From: a bacterium
GTDB lineage: Bacteria > Bacillota > Clostridia > Oscillospirales > Acutalibacteraceae
Length of the DNA: 35,065 nt
Assembly: GCA_004560045.1 (NCBI GenBank)
Contig: SFWF01000005.1
Coordinates: 1 to 35,065, forward strand
Direction: 5' to 3'
A model generated the notes under the pieces. That model made no database searches. It was not told where the DNA came from and saw only the letters and a program-made list of their open reading frames with translations. Each line of letters begins with the position of its first letter. The first letter of the stretch is position 1. The position numbers and the translations under genes were made by a program. Of this stretch, positions 1 to 7,199 are shown piece by piece.

Positions 1-1
1 A

Positions 2-85
2 GGTGTTTGGGACGGTAAAAGATATGATGCGTTTGCTAACGATCAGGATTGGTCGCTTTATTATGCGGTAAAATATTTGGCGTAA
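2..85 (+). CDS. C-terminal fragment of an unidentified protein
   Basis: An open frame enters from the left edge and ends at TAA (83-85). It gives 27 residues, GVWDGKRYDAF at the start and YYAVKYLA at the end, rich in Trp, Tyr and Asp. Codon choice fits the rest of the window, and the frame ends shortly before a small hairpin and the promoter of the next gene, so this is probably the true end of an upstream gene on the same strand. The fragment is too short to assign to a family. The aromatic-rich tail would suit an extracellular or carbohydrate-active protein, but that is only a guess prompted by the GH2 neighbour. Confidence 0.5.
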   Translation, partial: GVWDGKRYDAFANDQDWSLYYAVKYLA

Positions 86-156
86 TGAGCGGTTGATTTT
101 AAGCGGTATGCTAAGACAAAGTTTAGAAGCGATATGCCTTTATATACGGTTGCCTT

Positions 157-171
157 ACCCGCATAGCGGGT
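157..171 (+). terminator. Small GC hairpin, possible weak terminator
   Basis: ACCCGC and GCGGGT form a 6-bp stem around an ATA loop, downstream of the truncated gene at the left edge. The following bases, GGATTATTT, are only partly T-rich, so termination would be weak. The rest of the 86-235 gap holds the promoter of the next gene and nothing else recognisable. Confidence 0.3.
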
Positions 172-181
172 GGATTATTTA

Positions 182-210
182 TTGCAATTAAATTCTAATT
201 ACTGTATAAT
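182..210 (+). promoter_or_regulatory. SigA-type promoter of the GH2 gene
   Basis: TTGCAA (182-187) and a perfect TATAAT (205-210) are separated by exactly 17 bp. Transcription would begin near 216-218, only a few bases before the AAGGAGG ribosome binding site at 221-227. This places the in-frame GTG at 170 and TTG at 182 upstream of the transcript start, which rules them out as starts if this promoter is used. Confidence 0.7.
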
Positions 211-235
211 TGAACCCATCAAGGAGGCTGATTTT

Positions 236-2575
236 ATTCGTAAGATAAAAACCCTTAAAAACGGATTCAGGTTTAATAAATACCCCCTCGGAGAGGTGGA
301 TGAAAAAGCCTTTTCGGTAGATTTTGACGATACCGCCTGGCGCGAGGTGAGCGTACCTCACGACTGGGGAATAGAAGGAGATTTTGCTCCCGATAACGAC
401 CCCACCTTTGCTCAAATAGTTCAGGACGGAATGACCGAACCCGTAACCCACCCCGGCCGCACGGGTGCCCTTCCTATACTGGGAGAAGGTGTCTACCGCA
501 CTTGGGTAGAGGTCGAAAATACCGAAAAGGTCGTTTTAGAGCTGGACGGTGTAATGCAGGAAAGCACCGTTTACGTAAACGGTAAAAAAGCCGGTGAAGG
601 TCATTACGGATATTTTTCCTATGAGGTGGATATAACCGACTATGTGAATAAGGGCAAAAACCTTATCGTCGTTCACGCGGTAGTAAAGCCACAGTCCTCA
701 CGCTGGTATCCCGGCGCGGGACTTTACCGAAATATCCGTCTTATCGAAAAGCCCAAGGCACATATAACCTATAACGGCGTCTGGGTACGTCAGACCTACG
801 CGGATAATAAAACCGCAATTTTCGAAATTTCGGTGGACTCTGTAGGTGCTAAAGGCTTTAAAGCCAAGATCACCGACCCCAAGGGGGCGGTCACCGAGCT
901 TTCTGCCGATGCCGATAAACTGCTTTACGTTATCGAAGCTCCCATACTTTGGGACGTGGATGCTCCAAACCTCTACGAGGCAGAAATCTCTATTGATAGC
1001 GGCGATTCCGTTACCGTAACCTTCGGCCCTAGAAAGATAGAATTCACAAAGGAAGGCTTCTTCCTTAACGGCCGCTACCTTAAGCTGAACGGTATCTGTA
1101 TGCACCACGATATGGGCTCCATCGGTGCCGCCGTAAACCTTTCGGCCCTTTCCCGTCAGCTGGATATTATGCAGGACATGGGAGTAAACGCCGTCCGCAC
1201 AAGTCATAATCCCCCTGCACCCGAGCTTTTGGAGCTTTGCGATAAGCGAGGCCTCCTCGTTATCGACGAATTTTTCGACGAATGGCTTGATCCCAAGGTT
1301 AAAAACGGCTATGCCGCAAATTTTGAAAAATATGCCGTAGCCGACCTTGAAAGCGTTATCCGCCGCGACAGAAATCATCCCTCGGTCATAATGTGGTCGA
1401 TCGGAAACGAAATAGGGGAGCAGCTTACCGAAAACGGCTGGAAGGTCGCCCGAATGCTGACCGACGCCGTGCATAATACCGACCCGTCCCGTCCCACTAC
1501 CGCAGGCTTCGACCGTTACCCCGAATGCTTCGACAGTAAGATAGTTTTCTGCGTCGATGTTGTAGGCCTTAACTATAAGCCCCATACCTATAAGGCCGTA
1601 AAGGAAAAATATCCCGACCTGCTTATCTACGGAAGCGAGACTGCCTCCTGTATTTCTACCCGTGGGGTCTATAAGCTTCCTGCCGAAATAGATATAAGCC
1701 TTAAAACCAACCCCGACCTTACCGTTTCCGATTACGGTCTACGCGCTCCCCATTGGGCCTACTATGCCGAGCGTGAATGGGCCTATCAGAAGGACTGTCC
1801 CTTTGTTATGGGCGAGTTTATCTGGACGGGCTTTGACTATCTCGGCGAGCCTACTCCTCATTATACTCAGTGGCCCTCCCGAAGCAGTTATTTCGGCGCC
1901 GTCGATATGGCGGGAATCCCCAAAAACCGTTTCTACGGCTACCGTGCCGTCTGGACCGATAAGCCAACCCTTCATATCTTCCCTCATTGGAACTGGGAAG
2001 GAATGGAAGGGGAGAAGGTCCCCGTTCACGTTTATACGAATTTTGACGAGGTCGAGCTCTTTATAAACGGAATCTCTCAGGGTAAGCGCCGTCATTTAGC
2101 CGAGGGTCTTGAGCCGCAGGAGCAGGTCGAACGCTTCCGACTCATCTGGAACGATACCGTCTATACCCCCGGCGAGGTCACTGCCGTCGCCTATAGAAAC
2201 GGCATAGAAGCCGAGCGCAAGACCATCCGCACCGCAGGAAAGCCTCATCATATCGAGCTTTCGGCTTATCATACCGAAATTGCCGCCGACGGCGAGGCGC
2301 TAAACTTTGTGACCGCCGCTATCGTCGATAAGGACGGAAATCTTTGTCCTCTTGCCAACAACCGCCTTACCTTTACCGCAAGAGGCTCGGCTACAGTTTA
2401 TACCACCGACGCAGGCGATCAGCGCGAAACCGAAACCTTCCTCCGTCCAGATAAAAAGGCCCATGCAGGTATGCTCGTCTGCTGTGTAAAGAACAACGGA
2501 AATAAGGGCGAAGCGGTAGTTTCCTGCTCGGGCGACGGCCTTATCCTCGCCGAAATCAAATTCGATAGCATTTAA
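236..2575 (+). CDS. Glycoside hydrolase family 2, beta-galactosidase type (ATT start)
   Basis: A retaining glycosidase of family GH2, probably a beta-galactosidase acting on oligosaccharides. In order it has an N-terminal jelly-roll sugar-binding domain with PHDW near residue 39, an Ig-like domain, a TIM barrel, and a DUF4982-like C-terminal part (HWNWEG, VELFINGISQGK). The acid/base Glu is E392 in WSIGNEIGE. The likely nucleophile is E468 in GSETAS, followed by GEFIWTGFDYLGEPTPH, typical of this subgroup. There is no signal peptide, so the enzyme is probably cytoplasmic. The open frame reaches back to GTG 170, but AAGGAGG at 221-227 sits 8 nt before ATT 236, and family members begin at this point (RKIKTLKNG follows). 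I therefore place the start at ATT. About 779 residues. No transporter or regulator is adjacent, so the substrate is unknown. Confidence 0.85.
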   Translation: MRKIKTLKNGFRFNKYPLGEVDEKAFSVDFDDTAWREVSVPHDWGIEGDFAPDNDPTFAQIVQDGMTEPVTHPGRTGALPILGEGVYRTWVEVENTEKVVLELDGVMQESTVYVNGKKAGEGHYGYFSYEVDITDYVNKGKNLIVVHAVVKPQSSRWYPGAGLYRNIRLIEKPKAHITYNGVWVRQTYADNKTAIFEISVDSVGAKGFKAKITDPKGAVTELSADADKLLYVIEAPILWDVDAPNLYEAEISIDSGDSVTVTFGPRKIEFTKEGFFLNGRYLKLNGICMHHDMGSIGAAVNLSALSRQLDIMQDMGVNAVRTSHNPPAPELLELCDKRGLLVIDEFFDEWLDPKVKNGYAANFEKYAVADLESVIRRDRNHPSVIMWSIGNEIGEQLTENGWKVARMLTDAVHNTDPSRPTTAGFDRYPECFDSKIVFCVDVVGLNYKPHTYKAVKEKYPDLLIYGSETASCISTRGVYKLPAEIDISLKTNPDLTVSDYGLRAPHWAYYAEREWAYQKDCPFVMGEFIWTGFDYLGEPTPHYTQWPSRSSYFGAVDMAGIPKNRFYGYRAVWTDKPTLHIFPHWNWEGMEGEKVPVHVYTNFDEVELFINGISQGKRRHLAEGLEPQEQVERFRLIWNDTVYTPGEVTAVAYRNGIEAERKTIRTAGKPHHIELSAYHTEIAADGEALNFVTAAIVDKDGNLCPLANNRLTFTARGSATVYTTDAGDQRETETFLRPDKKAHAGMLVCCVKNNGNKGEAVVSCSGDGLILAEIKFDSI

Positions 2576-2586
2576 AGGAGTTTAGG

Positions 2587-3243
2587 ATGAGCGCTATCTT
2601 TAAAGATAATGAAAAATACAAGGAGGAACGGAAGTTTATAATAAATTCGGAGAATATCCGAAAGGATATTACCGAGCAGATAAAAAACGGCCTTGACCGT
2701 ATGTTTGGCCGAACTGCCGTACTAATCGGGCTTATTCCGCTTTTCACTTTGTGGTGCTTTGTCGGAATTAAGGCGCCTTTGCCCGTTTATATCGGAATAA
2801 TTCTGCTTTTGTTTCTTATGATGCTTCCGTTTTTATATCTTTTAATAAGGGAAGGAATTCGTGTTTTCCCATATATAATCGCGCTTTTCCGTAGACCCGT
2901 AGTTGTTACCGAAAAGCTTATGGGCTACGATAAAAAGAGGTAGTTTTCCCATATAAGGTTTATCCGAGTAAGAAGGGGGCATTATTTCTGGCGTCCGATC
3001 GGTTTCGAAGAGCTTCCCTTTTTCCTTTACGAAAACCGCAAAAAGCTTATTCTTCCCGAAACGGTTTTTTCTTGGGACGAAAACCGCCGAGAGAATAGCG
3101 ATAGGTTTTACGAGACCCGAAAGGACTGCGGTACCGATTTTTATCTTGTTTTAACGAAAGAGAAAAACGGAAAAATCCTTTTAGCATATCCCGCAAAAAT
3201 CACCGAGCTTCATTTTTTAGTTGAAAATAAGCACACTCTGTGA
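2587..3243 (+). pseudogene. Two-TM hypothetical protein, reading frame interrupted by TAG
   Basis: The frame starts at ATG 2587 with GGAG upstream, 12 nt after the GH2 stop. The first 118 codons give a charged N-terminus and two hydrophobic segments (about residues 43-63 and 66-88), ending GYDKKR. At 2941-2943 there is a TAG, but the same frame continues for about 99 more codons of normal composition (FSHIRFIRV, RGHYFWRPIGFEELPF, FYLVLTKEKNGKILLAYPAK) to TGA at 3241-3243. The simplest reading is one protein of about 218 residues, a membrane anchor followed by a cytosolic domain, broken by a nonsense change. Translational readthrough or a sequencing error are alternatives. I do not recognise the family. 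If the TAG is real and obeyed, a 118-aa membrane protein is made. Confidence 0.6.
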
Positions 3244-3249
3244 TATAAT
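3221..3249 (+). promoter_or_regulatory. SigA-type promoter of the ferritin gene
   Basis: TTGAAA (3221-3226) and TATAAT (3244-3249) are 17 bp apart. The promoter overlaps the last codons of the preceding interrupted gene. No Fur or PerR operator palindrome could be recognised by eye. Confidence 0.75.
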
Positions 3250-3289
3250 AGCAACATAAAAATTTTAATTTAAAGGAGCGATCTTTATT

Positions 3290-3799
3290 ATGAACGCAAA
3301 GGTTCACGAGCTTTTAAATCAGCAGATCAATAAGGAATTCTATTCGGCTTATCTTTACCTCGAATTCTCGAACTATTTCGAGGATGCAGGCCTCGACGGC
3401 TTCGCTAATTGGTATATGATTCAGGCGCAGGAGGAAAGAGATCACGCAATGCTCTTCTATAAGTACCTTCAGAACGAGAATCAGAAGGTAACTCTTGACG
3501 CTATCGCAAAGCCCGAAAAGACCTTAACCTGCCATATGGACGTTTTAAAGGCAGGCCTCGAGCACGAGGAATACGTTACCTCCCTTATTAACGACATCTA
3601 TGCCGCCGCTTATGAGGTAAAGGATTTCCGCACCATGCAGTTCCTTGACTGGTTCGTTAAGGAGCAGGGCGAGGAGGAGACCAACGCCAACGACCTCATT
3701 ACCAAAATGGAGCTTTTCGGCTCCGACCCCAAGAGCCTTTATATGCTTAATCAGGAGCTGGCCGCCCGCGTCTATAACACCCCCTCTCTTGTGCTTTAA
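3290..3799 (+). CDS. ftnA: Non-haem ferritin (FtnA-type)
   Basis: An iron-storage ferritin that oxidises Fe(II) at a di-iron centre and stores ferric mineral inside a 24-subunit shell in the cytoplasm. At 169 residues it has the normal length for bacterial FtnA. The ferroxidase ligands are visible: the first-helix Glu in NKEFYSAY (about E17), the QAQEERDHAM segment (about E50 and H53), the helix-C Glu near GLEHEEYV, and KEQGEEE (about E127-Q130 region). There is no haem-binding Met pattern, so it is not a bacterioferritin. The start has a ggagcg ribosome binding site. It is a single-gene unit with its own promoter and terminator. In an anaerobe it would buffer iron and reduce oxidative stress. 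Confidence 0.92.
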   Translation: MNAKVHELLNQQINKEFYSAYLYLEFSNYFEDAGLDGFANWYMIQAQEERDHAMLFYKYLQNENQKVTLDAIAKPEKTLTCHMDVLKAGLEHEEYVTSLINDIYAAAYEVKDFRTMQFLDWFVKEQGEEETNANDLITKMELFGSDPKSLYMLNQELAARVYNTPSLVL

Positions 3800-3812
3800 T
3801 TTCTTAAATTTG

Positions 3813-3846
3813 AAAACGGATACCGTTCTTGGTATCCGTTTTTAAT
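3813..3846 (+). terminator. Intrinsic terminator after ferritin
   Basis: AAAACGGATACC (3813-3824) pairs with GGTATCCGTTTT (3831-3842) around a GTTCTT loop, followed by TTT. The A-tract and T-tract make it potentially active on both strands. Confidence 0.85.
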
Positions 3847-4122
3847 TTTCAAATTTCAACTTTAAGTTTTCAATTTTATCCGCGCCGCTTGCCTCTTCCC
3901 TCGACCCTAGGCCCCGGGCCCTCGTCCCTAAATTGTTTTAGGTATCTCTGAAATCTCAACCTGAAACCGGTGCGAAGCCTTTCCCTCCAAGCCTTATGCA
4001 TTATATTTTTTGGCACATATCGACCTTTCTTTTTGCAAATGCTAAAACGGTAACCCAAACCCCTGGTTAGATTTTATAAATGTAAAATGTAGGTAAAATA
4101 TGGCGAATTTTGTAAAACAGTG
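3847..4122. other. Long non-coding spacer with a GC-rich block
   Basis: This stretch lies between the ferritin terminator and the promoter of the transporter gene. It begins with short AT-rich repeats (TTTTCAAATTTCAA, AGTTTTCAATTT), then a C-rich block (3880-3930) containing the near-palindrome GGCCCCGGGCC at about 3910-3920, then AT-rich sequence. No RBS-linked reading frame, RNA gene or clear riboswitch was found. The base composition of the C-rich block differs from the surrounding intergenic DNA. Confidence 0.5.
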
Positions 4123-4151
4123 TTGCGCGATGAACATTATTGTGTTAAAAT
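4123..4151 (+). promoter_or_regulatory. Putative promoter of the Na/Pi transporter
   Basis: TTGCGC (4123-4128) and TAAAAT (4146-4151) are 17 bp apart, 43 nt before the start codon. The match is moderate. No PHO-type direct repeats were recognised. Confidence 0.5.
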
Positions 4152-4193
4152 TCAAGCGATAAGGTAAACTTTCATATAGAGAAGGAGAACGTT

Positions 4194-5978
4194 ATGGCAA
4201 TAGTATTTACCATATTAGGCCTTGTAGGCGGCCTGGTTCTTTTCCTTTACGGAATGGATCTTATGGGCGACAGCCTTAAAAAGCTTGCGGGCGGCAAGCT
4301 CGAATCTATCCTTGCCCGCCTTACCTCAAATCGATTTTTAGGTTTCCTGCTGGGCTTTCTCGTAACCGCCGTTATTCAGTCATCCTCGGCTACCACCGTT
4401 ATGCTGGTCGGCTTCGTTAACTCGGGAATTATGACCCTTAGTCAGACCATTGCCATTATTATGGGCGCAAATATCGGTACTACCGTTACCGCCTGGCTGC
4501 TCAGTACCAACGATATCGGAGGTGGTGCTGTTCAGGGTGCCGCCGATATCCTTCAGTTCTTTAAGCCTTCTTCCTTTACTCCCGTCCTTGCCCTTATCGG
4601 CTTCCTGCTTATCGCTATGGCAAAATCCGATAACAAGAAAAATACGGGTAGTATTCTTTTAGGCTTCGCTATCCTTATGTTCGGTATGGATATGATGAGT
4701 GACGCTATGGGCGGACTTAAGGATAATACCGCCTTCACGGGTATGCTCACTATGTTCGAAAACCCGATCATGGGTATTCTCGTGGGAACCATCTTTACCG
4801 TTATTATTCAGTCGTCCTCGGCTTCGATCGGCGTTCTGCAGGCCCTTGCGATGACCCCCGGTATCCATCTTTCCTACGCTACCGCTATCCCCGTGATCCT
4901 CGGTCAGAATATCGGTACTACCGTAACCCCGATCATATCCTCGCTCAGCGGCAACTTAGAGTCGAAGCGTGTTGCAATGAGCTGTCTCTATATCAAGATG
5001 ATAGGTGTTGCCGTCGTTACGGCAGGTTTCTACGGACTCGACGCTGTTATCGGCTTCGACTTTATGACCAAAAACATCGGCGCTGTAGGAATAGCCTTCG
5101 TTCATACCCTCTTTAACATCATTTCAACGGTCATTCTTATACCCTTCTGTTCTCTTTTCGAAAAGCTTGCTGTCAAAACCGTTCGAAGCCGGAAGGAAGA
5201 AAAGCAGGCCGATATATTCGCCGTTCTCGACGACCGCTTCCTCGCAATGCCCGGCTTTGCGGTTGAAAAGAGTAAAGAGCTTGTTGACGATATGCTCTGC
5301 CTTTCGCGCGAAAGCTTTAAAAAGGCCGTTCTTCTGCTTGATAACTACGACCCCGACATATTTGCCGAGGTTCAAGAGATCGAAGGCGCTATCGATAAAT
5401 ACGAGGATAAGATCGGCACCTACCTCATAAAGATCGCCGAAACGCCGCTCTCCACAAACGACAGTAAAACGGTCAGTGAGCTGCTTCACTGTATCGGAGA
5501 TATCGAGCGTATTTCCGACCACGCTCTTAATATTGCCGAGGCCACAAAGGAGATTCACGATAAGAAGATCAACTTCTCCGAGAAGGCTCTCGAGGATATA
5601 AGGGTCATAACCGCCGCCGTCAGCGAGATTCTCGAGCTTTCTATTATCTCCCTTACCGAGGGCAGTATAGAAAAAGCCGCTATGATCGAGCCCTTGGAGC
5701 AGGTTATCGACCGCCTGAAGAGAAAGATCAAAACGGGTCATATCGACCGTCTCCGTCAGGGCGACTGTACCGTCGAAATGGGCTTCGTCCTTTCCGACCT
5801 TCTTACTAACTACGAGCGTATAGCCGATCACTGCTCGAATATCGCGGTTTGTATGATCGAGATAAACAACGATACCTTCGAGACCCACGAATACTTAAGT
5901 CAAGTTAAATCGGGCGAGGGTACCGATTTCGTCGAGATGTACGAAGCCTATAAGCAGAAGTACGCGCTTAAACAGTAA
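4194..5978 (+). CDS. Na+/phosphate cotransporter with PhoU-like C-terminal domain
   Basis: A membrane protein of the NptA/YjbB family (Na/Pi cotransporter II), importing or exporting phosphate with sodium. The inverted repeat signature is present twice: VIQSSSATTVMLVGF near residues 62-76 and IIQSSSASIGVLQA near residues 203-216, with the paired glycine motif GANIGTTVT and GQNIGTTVTPI after them. About nine hydrophobic segments fill the first 330 residues. The remaining part (about 350-570) is helical, with two PhoU-like repeats containing ISDHALNIAE and YERIADHCSNIAV. Its 594 residues are a standard length for the fused form. ATG 4194 follows GAAGGAGAA. It is a single-gene unit. The PhoU-like tail probably senses metal or phosphate state, which is inferred from the family. 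Confidence 0.92.
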   Translation: MAIVFTILGLVGGLVLFLYGMDLMGDSLKKLAGGKLESILARLTSNRFLGFLLGFLVTAVIQSSSATTVMLVGFVNSGIMTLSQTIAIIMGANIGTTVTAWLLSTNDIGGGAVQGAADILQFFKPSSFTPVLALIGFLLIAMAKSDNKKNTGSILLGFAILMFGMDMMSDAMGGLKDNTAFTGMLTMFENPIMGILVGTIFTVIIQSSSASIGVLQALAMTPGIHLSYATAIPVILGQNIGTTVTPIISSLSGNLESKRVAMSCLYIKMIGVAVVTAGFYGLDAVIGFDFMTKNIGAVGIAFVHTLFNIISTVILIPFCSLFEKLAVKTVRSRKEEKQADIFAVLDDRFLAMPGFAVEKSKELVDDMLCLSRESFKKAVLLLDNYDPDIFAEVQEIEGAIDKYEDKIGTYLIKIAETPLSTNDSKTVSELLHCIGDIERISDHALNIAEATKEIHDKKINFSEKALEDIRVITAAVSEILELSIISLTEGSIEKAAMIEPLEQVIDRLKRKIKTGHIDRLRQGDCTVEMGFVLSDLLTNYERIADHCSNIAVCMIEINNDTFETHEYLSQVKSGEGTDFVEMYEAYKQKYALKQ

Positions 5979-5992
5979 AAATCAAAATTCCT

Positions 5993-6026
5993 GCAAGCAC
6001 GACTTAGGTCGTGCTTGCCTTTTTTT
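5993..6026 (+). terminator. Intrinsic terminator after the Na/Pi transporter
   Basis: GCAAGCACGAC (5993-6003) pairs perfectly with GTCGTGCTTGC (6008-6018) around TTAG, followed by C and a T-tract. The 3' arm and T-tract also carry the -35 box of the next promoter. Confidence 0.92.
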
Positions 6027-6043
6027 GTCGGATATGATATAAT
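6015..6043 (+). promoter_or_regulatory. Promoter of the cysteine-synthase-like gene, -35 inside the terminator
   Basis: TTGCCT (6015-6020) is formed by the end of the terminator stem. TATAAT (6038-6043) lies 17 bp downstream and carries an extended -10 TG (TGATATAAT). Transcription would start about 55 nt before the ATG. Confidence 0.65.
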
Positions 6044-6104
6044 TACTGTCAAATATCGCCGCTATGGCATAAACTGTTTTAAATAATCCCCGAAAGGACT
6101 TATT

Positions 6105-7031
6105 ATGATCTGCAAAAATATTCTCGAAGCCGTAGGGCATACCCCCATGATCGAGCTTCAGCGTATGACCGACCCCGAGGATGCCCGAATACTCGTAAAG
6201 TACGAGGGTCTCAACGTCGGCGGCTCTATAAAGACCCGAACCGCCCTTAATATGATAAACGAGGCCGAAAAGCAGGGTCTTATAAACAAGGATACCGTTA
6301 TCGTCGAGCCCACGAGCGGAAATCAGGGTATCGGACTGGCTCTTGTCGGTGCCGTAAAGGGCTACAAGGTAAAAATAATTATGCCCGACTCGGTAAGCGA
6401 GGAAAGAAGAAAGCTCGTAAATAACTACGGTGCCGAGGTGATCCTCGTTCACGACGTGGGAAATATCGGCCTTTGTATCGAAGAATGTCTTAACCTCGCC
6501 CTTAAAATGCGTGAGGAGGACAAAAACGTCTTCGTCCCGCAGCAGTTTGAAAACCCCGCCAACCCCGCGATTCAGCGTTTCGCTACGGGTATGGAAATAC
6601 TTGAGCAGGTAGGCGGACCCATTCACGGCTTCTGCTCGGGAATAGGTACGGGAGGAACCATAACCGGAATAGGGGAGACCCTTAAGGCTCAGAACCCCGA
6701 TATTACTATCTGGGCGGCCGAGCCCGAAAACGCCGCAATACTTTCGGGCGGCTCTATCGGAACCCATATTCAGATGGGTATCGGCGACGGAATCATCCCC
6801 GAAATACTTAATACCGAGATCTACGACGAGGTCTGCATAATCGACGACGAGGAAGCCCTTCGAACCTCTAAGGAGCTTGCAAGTCTCGAGGGAATTATGT
6901 GCGGAATAAGCAGCGGCACCAACGTAGCCGCTGCCCGCCGTCTTGCCAAAAAGCTCGGAAAGGGAAAGACGGTTGTAACCGTCCTGCCCGATACTGCCGA
7001 ACGCTATTTCTCGACCCCCTTATTCGAATAA
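6105..7031 (+). CDS. PLP-dependent cysteine synthase family enzyme
   Basis: A fold-type II pyridoxal-phosphate enzyme of the O-acetylserine sulfhydrylase/cystathionine beta-synthase family, 308 residues, close to CysK length. The N-terminal GHTPMIEL, the Schiff-base lysine in GGSIKTR (K43) and the phosphate-binding loop GIGTGGTITG (about 183-192) are clear. It ends at the PDTAERYFST motif typical of CysK. Two otherwise conserved spots differ: SIKDR is SIKTR, and PTSGNTG is PTSGNQG at the substrate carboxylate loop. It may use a substrate other than O-acetylserine (for example O-phosphoserine or homoserine derivatives), which is inference. There is no cysE or metB neighbour, and it is a monocistronic unit. 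RBS GAAAGGA precedes ATG 6105. Confidence 0.85.
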   Translation: MICKNILEAVGHTPMIELQRMTDPEDARILVKYEGLNVGGSIKTRTALNMINEAEKQGLINKDTVIVEPTSGNQGIGLALVGAVKGYKVKIIMPDSVSEERRKLVNNYGAEVILVHDVGNIGLCIEECLNLALKMREEDKNVFVPQQFENPANPAIQRFATGMEILEQVGGPIHGFCSGIGTGGTITGIGETLKAQNPDITIWAAEPENAAILSGGSIGTHIQMGIGDGIIPEILNTEIYDEVCIIDDEEALRTSKELASLEGIMCGISSGTNVAAARRLAKKLGKGKTVVTVLPDTAERYFSTPLFE

Positions 7032-7041
7032 TTTTAAGCCT

Positions 7042-7071
7042 AAAGCCCTCAGCCTTGCGGTTGGGGGCTTT
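7042..7071 (+). terminator. Hairpin after the cysteine-synthase-like gene
   Basis: AAAGCCCTCAGCC (7042-7054) pairs with GGTTGGGGGCTTT (7059-7071) around TTGC, with two G-T wobbles. The stem is strong, but the bases after it (AACAG) are not a T-run beyond the TTT in the stem, so efficiency is uncertain. Confidence 0.65.
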
Positions 7072-7121
7072 AACAGTACCGTCAAAAGGTTAAAAAAAGG
7101 TTACAAAAAGGCCCCGAAAGG

Positions 7122-7151
7122 TTGACAAAATGCTGTATTGTTTGGTAAAAT
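7122..7151 (+). promoter_or_regulatory. Promoter of the yicC-rsgA operon
   Basis: A consensus TTGACA (7122-7127) and TAAAAT (7146-7151) are 18 bp apart, with TGG before the -10 giving an extended element. The start codon is about 49 nt downstream of the -10. Directly upstream are A-tracts with AAAGG motifs starting at 7085, 7096, 7107 and 7117, about one helical turn apart, which could act as a curved UP-like element. Confidence 0.75.
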
Positions 7152-7199
7152 AATACGAATTATAATGGATATAAATATCCTGAGTTCGGAGGTAATTTT

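Noticed and set aside
698..1585. 295-codon minus-strand frame inside the GH2 gene
   Set aside because: It is a mirror of a well-supported enzyme frame, with no RBS and no recognisable protein.
3876..4058. 60-codon minus-strand frame in the ferritin-transporter spacer
   Set aside because: It lacks an RBS, its composition is Arg/Gly-rich as expected from the C-rich block, and the codon usage is unlike the neighbours.
5124..5888. 254-codon minus-strand frame in the PhoU-like part of the transporter
   Set aside because: It is an antisense shadow of conserved coding sequence.
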